Assembly (NCBI GenBank): GCA_023411645.1
Contig: JAEYON010000105.1
Coordinates: 1-43,147, forward strand
Origin: Bacillota bacterium
GTDB lineage: Bacteria; Bacillota; Clostridia; Acetivibrionales; DTU013
DNA: 43,147 nt
Direction: 5' to 3'
Shown here: positions 1 through 7,137 of the stretch, piece by piece
Layout: every line of letters starts with the position of its first letter
Numbering within the stretch: position 1 is the first letter of the stretch
Program-made: the position numbers and the translations under genes
Notes under the pieces: model-generated
Told to the model about the DNA's origin: nothing
The model's database searches: none
What the model saw: only the letters and a program-made list of their open reading frames with translations

Positions 1-87
1 ACAATCTTGTCAGTGGTTATTCAATTATATCAAAATTAATTGAGCTATGCACAGTGTTTCTCTATTTCCGGAAAAATGAAGCGGCAA

Positions 88-215
88 TGCGCCTTTTATA
101 TATTATGATTATCGTGAAGGCCTTTGATGAACTGCATCTGTTGGACAGAGTAAAAAAGAACAGGATAGAACAACTGTTAGACTGGGGATGTTTTGCAAGC
201 AGGAAGGCTAATACG
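88..215 (+). pseudogene. Decayed fragment of an ion-transporter-superfamily permease
   Basis: The + strand reads IMIIVKAFDELHLLDRV, which matches IMIIVRAFEELHLLDRV near residues 60-76 of the intact permease at 7959-9098. The match is also clear at DNA level: about 60 bases from 90 to 151 align with roughly 8129-8190 with few differences. A weaker match, GATG...AGCAGGAA, continues to about 210. Nothing of the rest of the gene is recognisable on either side, and an ORF through the fragment runs on into unrelated sequence. I read it as a relic of a second copy of that transporter, not a working gene. Confidence 0.7.
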
Positions 216-251
216 GTACATGGAAGGTTATTCCATATACCGCTTTTATTT

Positions 252-296
252 GTGCGCCGCGTATGGCGCGTAACTAGGTTGTGAAAGTCCACTGCT
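252..296 (+). mobile_element. Group II intron 5'-end fragment
   Basis: The stretch starts GTGCGCC, the usual 5' boundary of bacterial group II introns (GUGYG), continues with a complementary GGCGC a few bases on, and then reads GTGAAAGTCCAC, a motif I know from domain I of many bacterial group II introns. Only about 45 bases remain. No domain V and no intron-encoded reverse transcriptase is visible. The fragment runs directly into the stop codon of metG on the other strand. It is probably a dead end of an intron or a retrotransposition scar. Identification is from motif memory only. Confidence 0.5.
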
Positions 297-1985
297 CTAC
301 TGACTGTTCAGTCTTGCCGTTTCCTCGTGAATTATCTTTTTATCAATTCTCTCAAATAGAATTTCCGCCGGTCCCAGTTCAGATCCGGCGGGTATCTCAA
401 TATACTTCCAAGCTGCCTTCCCGACCTTCAATATATCTCTTACCTTTTTGGAAGAAAAGGGCAGAAAAGGCTCGAGCAGCAGTGAAAGGTTGGCGATAAT
501 CTGCACACAGGTGTTCAGTGTTTCTTTGCACTTTGCAATATCACTCTTTACAGTTATCCAGGGCTGTTGCTCATCAAAGAACTTGTTTGCTGTACGAACA
601 AAGGCAAAAATGGTATCCAGCGCTTCTTTAATGCAGCCCTGCTCAATGAGGGCTCCCATGCTTGGGTAAAGCCTGACAAGTGATTGTATAATACCTGGGC
701 TTGTAGGAAGCAAAACTTGACTGGTCGCGAACTGTGTTTGCTGCTCGCCCATGTAAACCGGGGTTACCTGAAATTCGGGTACTTTGCCATCAAAGGATTT
801 CTGTATAAATACAAGGCTTCGGTTGACAAAGTTTCCATAAGCGCCCAGAAGCTCTCCGATATGGCTATTGATGAATTCTCGCCATGTAAAGTCAGTGTCC
901 CGTTTTTCCGGACCGTTACTTATTAGGAAATAACGGATAGAATCAGGATTGTAACGTTCCAGGATATCTTTTACCCAAATTGCCCAGTTACTGCTGGTTG
1001 AAATTTTCTTGCCTTCAAGGGTAAGATATTCGCTGGATATTATTTCATCAGGCAGTTTTAGTTCAACATCAGTGCGGCCCAATATTAGTGAAGGTAAGAT
1101 AATTGTATGAAAGGGGATATTGTCCTTGCCGTGAATGTAGTATTGTTTACAGCTGTTCCAGAATTCATTGAAATCAAATCCTTGCTGGCCGCATAATGTA
1201 TAGCAATCTGAAAGGTAACCAAGCACGTTTTCCGCCCAGATGTATATTTTTTTGCCGGCAAATCCATCCTTCGGCACATCTATTCCCCAATCCAGGTCGC
1301 GGGTCAGGCTCCGATCCCGGAGGCCTTCCCGTATATATCTTTTTGACATTTCGTAAGCATTTTTTCTCCAGGTGTTATGAGTTTCTATATAGTTATTCAG
1401 TTCATCCTTCATTCGGGTTATAGCCAGGAAAAGATGATTTGAAGGCTGGAACTCAGGTGCTTCACCACATAAACTGCATCCAGCCTTTAACAGAATTTCT
1501 GGTTCCAAAACACTTCCACATGCTTCACATTGATCTCCTCTTGCACTTTCGCCGCAATGAGGACAAAGCCCTTTCACGAAACGGTCAGGCAGGAATTGTC
1601 TGCATTTGTTACAGTAGACCTGTGGAGTACTTTTTTCATAAACATATCCGCCATTATATAGCTTCTTGTGAAAATCAAAAACGAATTGCTTATGTTCTTT
1701 GCTAGATGTTTTACCGTAAAGATCATAAGAAAAACCAAGACGTTCAAAGCATTCACAAAACTCTTTGTGATAGAAGTCACTGATTTCCCGTGGCGTTTTG
1801 TTTTCCTGTTTGGCTCTGATTGTGACCGGTGTACCATGGCAGTCACTGCCTGAGACAAAAAAGACAGTGTCGCCTTTGGCCCTGAAGTATCGGGCAAGTA
1901 CATCACCAGGCAATAATGCCGCTATATGGCCGATATGCAAAGAGCCGTTTGCATAAGGCCATGCTCCGCCGATTAGCACGTTCAT
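297..1985 (-). CDS. metG: Methionyl-tRNA synthetase, zinc-binding type
   Basis: This class I aminoacyl-tRNA synthetase charges tRNA-Met in the cytoplasm. The 562-residue protein has the HIGH signature at residues 17-20 and the KMSKS-type loop as KISTS at 327-331. Its connective peptide carries four CxxC pairs (C125/128, C141/144, C153/156, C170/173), as in the two-zinc-knuckle (MetG1) type. It is shorter than the usual clostridial MetRS of about 650 residues and has no recognisable C-terminal tRNA-binding domain. I chose ATG at 1985 because GAGG lies seven bases upstream; an in-frame TTG two codons earlier is less likely. A T-box leader precedes it. Its stop abuts an intron scar. Confidence 0.95.
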   Translation of the reverse strand: MNVLIGGAWPYANGSLHIGHIAALLPGDVLARYFRAKGDTVFFVSGSDCHGTPVTIRAKQENKTPREISDFYHKEFCECFERLGFSYDLYGKTSSKEHKQFVFDFHKKLYNGGYVYEKSTPQVYCNKCRQFLPDRFVKGLCPHCGESARGDQCEACGSVLEPEILLKAGCSLCGEAPEFQPSNHLFLAITRMKDELNNYIETHNTWRKNAYEMSKRYIREGLRDRSLTRDLDWGIDVPKDGFAGKKIYIWAENVLGYLSDCYTLCGQQGFDFNEFWNSCKQYYIHGKDNIPFHTIILPSLILGRTDVELKLPDEIISSEYLTLEGKKISTSSNWAIWVKDILERYNPDSIRYFLISNGPEKRDTDFTWREFINSHIGELLGAYGNFVNRSLVFIQKSFDGKVPEFQVTPVYMGEQQTQFATSQVLLPTSPGIIQSLVRLYPSMGALIEQGCIKEALDTIFAFVRTANKFFDEQQPWITVKSDIAKCKETLNTCVQIIANLSLLLEPFLPFSSKKVRDILKVGKAAWKYIEIPAGSELGPAEILFERIDKKIIHEETARLNSQ

Positions 1986-2038
1986 AATCAAACCTCATTT
2001 CTAAATAATATTATAGACTGGGTAAATAAATAAGCATT

Positions 2039-2081
2039 AAAAAAGCTCTCACCTCCAGGATACAATCCTGGGGACGAGAGC
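2039..2081 (-). terminator. T-box-controlled intrinsic terminator before metG
   Basis: On the minus strand a GC-rich stem pairs GCTCTC with GAGAGC (outer) and CCAGGAT with ATCCTGG (inner, TGT loop), and is followed by six T residues (2044 down to 2039). The upstream arm includes the bases that would instead pair with the T-box sequence to form the antiterminator, so the two structures exclude each other. Confidence 0.9.
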
Positions 2082-2346
2082 ATGATGCTTCGTGTTACCA
2101 CCCCGGTTTATTGATGCTTCACAGCAACAATCTCAACAAGTACGGCAGGATAAATGAACCCTGATTATACTCTGGCACTATAACGGGTGCATCCGTCGCA
2201 GTCTAAACCCCGAAGGGATTCGGTGCAAATGCTCCGAGACCATCTTCTGTCATCTATTCTTTACTCCTTCTCAGCTTATCGGAGCTCTCTGTAAAAGACC
2301 TTAACAACTTACTCTTCTCTTCATTGCATTTCTAGTTTTTACATTT
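2045..2346 (-). promoter_or_regulatory. T-box riboswitch leader of metG
   Basis: The minus strand contains the T-box core GGGTGGTAACACG (about 2092-2104), the conserved CCGTTAT segment upstream of it (about 2180-2186) and a terminator after it. This is the layout of tRNA-sensing leaders that allow readthrough when the cognate tRNA is uncharged. A possible methionine specifier is ATG at 2241-2243, which sits in GAAGATGG opposite an AGTA box. If so, Stem I is unusually short, and I could not fold it with certainty. The leader starts close to the predicted transcription start near 2346. Confidence 0.85.
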
Positions 2347-2352
2347 ATGTAT

Positions 2353-2381
2353 ATCTTATTACGCTTTTAAATTCCAGTCAA
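2353..2381 (-). promoter_or_regulatory. Sigma-A-type promoter of metG
   Basis: Read on the minus strand, TTGACT (2381-2376) and TAAGAT (2358-2353) are separated by 17 bases. This fits a housekeeping promoter that would start the T-box leader near 2346. Confidence 0.7.
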
Positions 2382-2400
2382 TAGGTTGAGCAAGTGTGCT

Positions 2401-2523
2401 GTTGGCCGATCAAAATTTCCGTTTGTGTTCAGAATTAGTCTGTTGGTTGAGTAAAATTTTCGGTTGTGTTCAGAATTAGTCTGTTGGCCGATCAAAATTT
2501 CCGGTTGTGTTCAGAATTTATGT
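2401..2523. repeat. Three tandem 41-bp repeats
   Basis: Units begin at 2401, 2442 and 2483 with an exact 41-base period. Each carries GTTGGCCGATCAAAATTTCC or a variant (the middle unit reads GTTGGTTGAGTAAAATTTTC), followed by GGTTGTGTTCAGAATTAGTC or close to it. Subterminal direct repeats of this size occur at the ends of IS21-type insertion sequences, but there is no transposase here. I read the array as a leftover mobile-element end; another protein-binding array is possible. Confidence 0.75.
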
Positions 2524-2542
2524 ATAATTTTGTCGTAATGTT

Positions 2543-2565
2543 AAACACAATCGAAATTTTTACTC
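2543..2565. repeat. Inverted copy of the 41-bp repeat core
   Basis: The reverse complement of this stretch reads TGAGTAAAAATTTCGATTG and continues TGTTT. This matches TGAGTAAAATTTTCGGTTG followed by TGTTC in the middle tandem unit. An inverted partner next to direct repeats fits the end of a collapsed insertion element. Confidence 0.55.
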
Positions 2566-2632
2566 ATTTTTTATTGAATTACTATAGAAAATTGAACACC
2601 TTCGCATTTTTTGCACATTTTTACTTACCTTC

Positions 2633-2962
2633 TTGTTAAATACCGGTATCCAGACATGGTTGTCACCTGAACCGGGAAGTAAACTAATTATGATTGGAGA
2701 TTCTGTGACGGACTGCGGCCGTGCAAGGCCTTTTGGGGAAGGGCGCGGCGATGAGTATGGAAACGGGTATGTCAGTTTTGTTCATGCGAGCCTTACAGCT
2801 GTTTATCCGGAACGTAAAATTCGTGTTATCAATATGGGCATTTCGGGAAATACAGTCAGGTATCCGAAATTTCGCTGGAAAACCGATGTTTTGAAAAGAT
2901 ATTCAAAAGCGCCTTTTGAAATTCCGGGGCCAATGAGGGAGCCAATGAGAATGCTGACTTAA
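2633..2962 (+). pseudogene. Truncated SGNH/GDSL hydrolase N-terminal fragment
   Basis: The frame shows the SGNH block I serine motif in IMIGDSVTDCGRARP, then the block II region NMGISGNTV, as in the roughly 210-residue GDSL/SGNH esterases (lipolytic or acetyl-xylan-esterase-like). Homology stops after KTDVLKRY at about 2905; the reading frame then runs into repeats and a stop. Blocks III and V, including the catalytic Asp/His, are missing, and there is no credible start codon or ribosome-binding site. It is therefore an inactive remnant. Mobile-element-like repeats lie on both sides. Confidence 0.8.
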
Positions 2963-2988
2963 CAGCCAATGAGATTGCTGACTTAACT
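2929..2988. repeat. 24-bp direct repeats at the broken end of the hydrolase gene
   Basis: Two near-identical 24-base units begin at 2941 and 2965, each GCCAATGAGAATGCTGACTT or a one-base variant followed by AACA or AACT. A partial unit, GCCAATGAGGGA, lies at 2929. They start where hydrolase homology ends and stop just before the -35 box of the next operon. They may be the end of a lost insertion sequence. Confidence 0.7.
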
Positions 2989-2990
2989 TA

Positions 2991-3019
2991 TTGATTAAGT
3001 GAGAATGTCGTGATATAAT
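2991..3019 (+). promoter_or_regulatory. Sigma-A-type promoter of the purine-riboswitch operon
   Basis: TTGATT (2991-2996) and a perfect TATAAT (3014-3019) are 17 bases apart. Transcription would start near 3026, about 35 bases before the aptamer. The -35 box directly follows the 24-bp repeats. Confidence 0.75.
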
Positions 3020-3059
3020 TCTTTTGTAAAATTTTATCGAAAAAACAATATTTATTCAA

Positions 3060-3127
3060 ACCATATTAAACCACAGATAAGGTGTGGAAGTTTCTACGTG
3101 GCAGCCGTAAATTGCCTACGCTATGGT
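3060..3127 (+). promoter_or_regulatory. Purine riboswitch aptamer (guanine/hypoxanthine type)
   Basis: The three-way junction can be folded by eye. P1 is ACCATA/TATGGT (3060-3065 with 3122-3127). P2 is CCACA/TGTGG (3071-3075 with 3083-3087). J2/3 is AAGTTTCTACG (3088-3098). P3 is GGCA/TGCC (3100-3103 with 3113-3116) with the typical loop GCCGTAAAT. The J3/1 strand carries CTATGG with a C at the ligand-pairing position; adenine switches have U there, so a guanine- or hypoxanthine-like ligand is expected. The J2/3 uridines are also kept. It controls the PRTase/ECF operon. Confidence 0.88.
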
Positions 3128-3151
3128 GTTCAAGCTATTTGTCGGATTTTT

Positions 3152-3185
3152 AAGACAGAGAACACCATCTCTTGTCTTTTTTTTT
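3152..3185 (+). terminator. Riboswitch-controlled terminator
   Basis: AAGACAGAGA (3152-3161) pairs with TCTC-T-TGTCTT (3168-3178, one bulged T), followed by a run of nine T. A competing antiterminator pairs ATGGTGTTC (3123-3131) with GAACACCAT (3160-3168). It uses the 3' strand of P1 and the 5' arm of the terminator. Ligand binding would lock P1, block the antiterminator and switch the operon off. Confidence 0.85.
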
Positions 3186-3246
3186 GGCGTATGCTGCCGG
3201 TAAGTAAGACATCACATCTCATCTAATTACTTGGGGGGTGTAATTT

Positions 3247-3798
3247 ATGCGTTATTATGACTTAAAGGTTGTTGGCCTTGAAAGAAAATTGCCGATCGTT
3301 CGAATCACCGATACGATGGAAATTGCGAGCTTTGTCATACTTGGGGATTCAGAACTTGTGATACGTGCAGCCGATGAGCTGAGTAAACGTATACCTGAGG
3401 TTGATTATCTAATAACGGCGGAGGCTAAAGGTATTCCCCTTGTGCAGGAACTTGCACACTTAATGGATATGAAACGTTATTTTGTAGCCAGGAAAAGTAT
3501 AAAGCCGTATATGATGGAGCCCTTTGTAACAGAAGTCTACTCAATCACTACACAGGAAAAGCAGATTTTGTGCCTTGAAAGGGAAGAAAGCGAGCTTATT
3601 AAAGGGAAAAGGCTATTGATAGTAGATGATGTTATAAGTAGCGGTGAATCGATAAAGGCGATGGAATCGCTTATAAAGAAGGCAGGCGGAAAAATAGCTG
3701 GTAAGGCTGCGATCTTGGCTGAAGGCGATTCTGCGGAGCGTAAAGATATTATATTCCTCGAGAAACTGCCTGTATTTCCTGTGGAAACTAACAGATAG
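3247..3798 (+). CDS. Purine phosphoribosyltransferase (APRT/XPRT type)
   Basis: The 183-residue protein is a type I phosphoribosyltransferase. LLIVDDVISSGES (about residues 121-133) is the PRPP-binding loop, and LITAEAKGIPLVQEL near residue 60 matches the pyrophosphate-side loop of adenine/xanthine PRTases. Such enzymes make a nucleotide from a free base and PRPP in the cytoplasm. It starts at ATG after GGGGGG. It is the first gene behind the purine riboswitch and lies 14 bases before the ECF ATPase gene, so its base is probably the one imported. Sequence alone does not fix the base; the protein is more divergent than housekeeping Apt. Confidence 0.85.
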   Translation: MRYYDLKVVGLERKLPIVRITDTMEIASFVILGDSELVIRAADELSKRIPEVDYLITAEAKGIPLVQELAHLMDMKRYFVARKSIKPYMMEPFVTEVYSITTQEKQILCLEREESELIKGKRLLIVDDVISSGESIKAMESLIKKAGGKIAGKAAILAEGDSAERKDIIFLEKLPVFPVETNR

Positions 3799-3812
3799 AG
3801 GAGACAGTAAAA

Positions 3813-5471
3813 TTGAGCTATCATGTGAACAATATCAGCTATAAGTACAATTCAGATTCTGAGCCGGCACTAAAGCAGGTAAGCTTTGATATAAAGGAAA
3901 CGGAAGTGACTGCTATCGTTGGACCCAGTGGCTGCGGTAAGTCGACGCTTGTTAGTATTCTGAGCGGTGTCATACCAAATCTTATTCGATCCGGTGAATA
4001 TGAAGGATCTTTTGATCTGGGACAGTCTGCTATCATATCTGTTGTGAGCCAGTCTCCTGAGAACCAGTTGTTTGGTTATGGAGTAGAGGATGCTATCACC
4101 TTTGGTATAGAAAACATGGGAATTGAGAGCGGGCAAGTGTCGGAACGTCTGGAATATGTTCTCGATCTGTTGAATATCCAGCATCTAAGGCGCCGATCGG
4201 TCGCAACGCTTTCCGGGGGTCAGCGTCAGGCGGTTTGCATCGCTTCTGTCCTTGCAATGTATCCGGATATATTGATCATGGATGAGCCGGTCAGTTCGCT
4301 CGATCAAAATGGGAAAAAGCTGATACAGTCAGTTTTGATGCAGTTGAGAGTTGCCGGGCAATGTACAATTATTGTTGATAATAATCTTGACTGGTGCAGT
4401 GACGTTGTCAATCATGTAATTGGTTTGGAAAATGGAAGAGTCGTTTTTGACGGTGGAAAGGATGAATTTTTTCAGGACTTTGAAATACAACACAGACTGG
4501 GTGTGACAATTCCGCAGGAGGTTGAGATCTATCGGGAGCTCTCGCGCAGAGTTAATGGACTGGACCGATTTTACAACATGAACGAAGCGAAATGTGTTTT
4601 GTCCGAGTTGATCTCCGGTAAATCCATAAATGAGGGACAATGCGATCAGCAGCCTTCGGAGAGTGATATACTACATATCCTTACTGCAGAAGGTATCTGT
4701 AAAACATTCACCGACGGCTTCAAGGCACTTATTGATGTCGATGCCGGATTCGGAAAGGGAAGGGTTATCTCAATACTCGGACAGAATGGTTCGGGAAAGA
4801 CCACGTTCGTGAAGCACCTCAACGGCTTGTACAGGCCGACTAAAGGTACTGTAAAATATAAAGGCATAGAAACTACCGGGAGGTCTGTTGCACAGATCAG
4901 CAAGGATATTATTCTGGTTTTTCAGCATCCTGAGCATATGTTGTTTGAAGAAACCGTATACAAGGAACTGACCTTCTGTGCAAGAGCGCAAGGAGTAAGC
5001 TTCAGCGAGGAGGAGGCACTTAAGGTTCTGGAACAATATGGGCTGTTGGAGCACAAGGATGAACTGCCGGTAAATCTGTCCATGGGGAGAAAGCATCTGT
5101 TGACGATACTTTCCGTGCTATTCTCATCCGCGGAGGTCATTATATTTGACGAGCCAACTTTGGGTATGGATCTTAACTTGAAAAGCAAGCTGGAGGACAT
5201 TATAAGACGGCTTGCAGATAGTGGTAAAACAGTGATTATCATAAGCCATGAGATACCGCTTGTATTCAAGGTGTCGGATGAGATAGTAATCCTCGACGAA
5301 GGACGGAAGCTTGCGCAGGATTCCAAGGAAGCGCTTGCATCATGTGAGGAGCTATTTGAACGAATAAACATTGCTCTTCCGCCTGTTACAGTTTTGTCAA
5401 AGCAATTGGGGTTATCCAAAGTTTGCTGCGACGTTAGCTCGTTTGTTCAGGCAATTACGGAGCTTATATAG
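3813..5471 (+). CDS. ECF transporter ATPase, two fused ABC domains
   Basis: This 552-residue protein carries both ATPase domains of an energy-coupling-factor transporter in one chain. Domain 1 has Walker A GPSGCGKST (about residue 37), signature LSGGQRQ and Walker B ILIMDEP. Domain 2 has Walker A GQNGSGKTT, an altered signature LSMGRKH and Walker B VIIFDEP. Fused EcfA-like pairs are known in group I and YkoD-like ECF systems. It would sit on the inner face of the membrane and drive uptake with EcfT (5500) and the S component (7138). The start is TTG after GAGGAG. The weak second signature suggests that only one composite ATP site is fully competent. Confidence 0.9.
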   Translation: MSYHVNNISYKYNSDSEPALKQVSFDIKETEVTAIVGPSGCGKSTLVSILSGVIPNLIRSGEYEGSFDLGQSAIISVVSQSPENQLFGYGVEDAITFGIENMGIESGQVSERLEYVLDLLNIQHLRRRSVATLSGGQRQAVCIASVLAMYPDILIMDEPVSSLDQNGKKLIQSVLMQLRVAGQCTIIVDNNLDWCSDVVNHVIGLENGRVVFDGGKDEFFQDFEIQHRLGVTIPQEVEIYRELSRRVNGLDRFYNMNEAKCVLSELISGKSINEGQCDQQPSESDILHILTAEGICKTFTDGFKALIDVDAGFGKGRVISILGQNGSGKTTFVKHLNGLYRPTKGTVKYKGIETTGRSVAQISKDIILVFQHPEHMLFEETVYKELTFCARAQGVSFSEEEALKVLEQYGLLEHKDELPVNLSMGRKHLLTILSVLFSSAEVIIFDEPTLGMDLNLKSKLEDIIRRLADSGKTVIIISHEIPLVFKVSDEIVILDEGRKLAQDSKEALASCEELFERINIALPPVTVLSKQLGLSKVCCDVSSFVQAITELI

Positions 5472-5499
5472 AGATTAGAAAAGAAACAGGAGTAAATAA

Positions 5500-6315
5500 A
5501 TGGGTGATTTTCTACAATATGTTGAGCTGGATTCCTTTTTGCACAAACTGGATCCCCGTACGAAGTTTTTATTTTTCATAATAATGTCCGTACTCACTTC
5601 TTTTATAAAGAGCGGAGTGGCACTGCTTCTTTTATTTGCGGTCTTTGTGTCTATCTGGGTGACAAGCCATATTGGGAAGTACATGATAGGGCTTGCAAAA
5701 AGAATAAAGGTATTATTACTGTTCATTACTCTTTTGTGGCTGGTACTTGGGGCGTTTCAGATAAACGAGGGGCCAATAATTTTTCGCGACACATATAAAG
5801 TGTTTGGAAGTGAGATTACCTTTAGTCTGGAATGGTTCGACTTTTACAAGGGCGGCGTATTTGCGGCAAGAATATTTCTGATGATCTCAGCTTTTTATAC
5901 TGTGATACTTTCAACAAATTTCAGCCAGATCATTCTTGGGTTGAGATCCTGGAGGGTTCCTTATTCGATCGCCTTTGGAGTCGGTCTGGTATTTCAGATA
6001 ATCCCGATAATCATTAAGGAGTTTTCCACTATAATGGAAGCTCAAAGCTCACGGGGGCTTGAGATTGATAAATGCAGTGCCATATCGAAGATGAGGAATT
6101 ATGTTATTGTATCACTGCCACTGCTATTCCGTGTCCTTGAGAAAGGTCATTCGATATCGCTTGCGATGCATTACTACAAGCTTGACTTTAAAGTGAAGAG
6201 GACTTCTTACAAGGTTGTCAGGTCTTCAAGAATCGATGCTTTGTTCATTACAGTAACTATACTTTCCACGGTGATGACAGTAATTTTGCAATACATGTTT
6301 TATATCCCGCTATAG
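5500..6315 (+). CDS. ECF transporter transmembrane subunit EcfT
   Basis: This 271-residue membrane protein of the CbiQ/EcfT family couples the ATPase to the substrate-binding S subunit. Several hydrophobic helices are visible (e.g. residues 24-60, 70-90, 125-145, 160-180, 245-270). A cytoplasmic coupling motif lies in EAQSSRGLEI (about 180-189); the second Ala-Arg-Gly-type motif appears altered, as SLAMHYY. The start ATG at 5500 follows AGGAG and lies 28 bases after the ATPase gene. No substrate is implied by this subunit; that comes from the S component and the riboswitch. Confidence 0.88.
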   Translation: MGDFLQYVELDSFLHKLDPRTKFLFFIIMSVLTSFIKSGVALLLLFAVFVSIWVTSHIGKYMIGLAKRIKVLLLFITLLWLVLGAFQINEGPIIFRDTYKVFGSEITFSLEWFDFYKGGVFAARIFLMISAFYTVILSTNFSQIILGLRSWRVPYSIAFGVGLVFQIIPIIIKEFSTIMEAQSSRGLEIDKCSAISKMRNYVIVSLPLLFRVLEKGHSISLAMHYYKLDFKVKRTSYKVVRSSRIDALFITVTILSTVMTVILQYMFYIPL

Positions 6316-6345
6316 TAAATTTACAAATTGGAGGTTTGCTGAACT

Positions 6346-7125
6346 ATGATCGCAAAATGGGAAAATCTTACTAGAGACGAAATCGCAGCCATTGACAAGG
6401 ATACGTCGATTGTATTTCTGCCAACTGCTGCAACTGAGCAGCATGGAGCTCACCTTCCTGTTGGAACGGACTCTATTATTTTGTCGACACTGATTGAAAT
6501 GTTTATTGAAACGCAGCAATTCGAAGAAGGAAGCCTTATATTCGCCCCACAGCTTTGTATCGGCAAGAGCAATGAGCATCTTGGTTTTGCAGGAACACTT
6601 ACCTTCGGGACGCAAACTTACTACTCGATGATATATGATATAGCTAAAGCCATCGCGCGAAGTGGCTTTAAGAAGCTGGTTCTTCTAAATAGCCACGGTG
6701 GTAATACGGACATGCTCAATATGATAAGCCGTGATTTAAGAATAGATTTTGACATGAATGTTTTTGTCTTTGACTGGTGGTTCACGCCATTCTGGAATAA
6801 AGGCCTTGAAGGATTGAAGGAATCCGGTACCTATGGCGTTTTTCATGCCTGTGAGCTTGAAACTTCACTAATGCTCTATGCAAACCCTGAAGCTGTACAT
6901 ATGGAACTGGCAGTTGACGAAGACCCTGTGGAATGTCTGAGAGATAATGATTTTATCACAGTGTTCGGACCTTATAATGCTGGCTGGAAAACAAGCGATG
7001 TAACAAAAAGCGGCGTGATCGGCGCGCCGACGTTTGCTACTGCTGAAAAAGGCAAAAGGCTGTTTGACTATGCTGTCAGAGAGCTTAAGGATATTATTTC
7101 TGCTTTTGCAAAAACAAATTATTAG
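6346..7125 (+). CDS. Creatininase-family metal-dependent amidohydrolase
   Basis: The 259-residue protein has the creatininase-fold metal ligands: E31 and H33 in TEQHGAHLPVGTD, D42, H117 in LLNSHGGN, and an acidic residue in HACELE (E170/E172). Known members open cyclic amides (creatininase), deformylate a GTP-derived pyrimidine (archaeal ArfB) or process a peptide (MftE). No member I know is tied to an ECF importer under a purine riboswitch, so here the substrate is probably the imported compound, perhaps a purine-like or ring-opened base. It sits between EcfT and the S component (30 and 12 bases) with a GGAGG ribosome site. Confidence 0.85.
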   Translation: MIAKWENLTRDEIAAIDKDTSIVFLPTAATEQHGAHLPVGTDSIILSTLIEMFIETQQFEEGSLIFAPQLCIGKSNEHLGFAGTLTFGTQTYYSMIYDIAKAIARSGFKKLVLLNSHGGNTDMLNMISRDLRIDFDMNVFVFDWWFTPFWNKGLEGLKESGTYGVFHACELETSLMLYANPEAVHMELAVDEDPVECLRDNDFITVFGPYNAGWKTSDVTKSGVIGAPTFATAEKGKRLFDYAVRELKDIISAFAKTNY

Positions 7126-7137
7126 GAGGCGTGTAAA

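Noticed and set aside
2401..2523. Repeats as a CRISPR array
   Set aside because: There are only three units, they follow each other without unique spacers, and there are no cas genes in the window.
4922..5419. Minus-strand frame opposite the second ABC domain
   Set aside because: It is Ser-rich shadow sequence of a clearly real gene, with no start signal.
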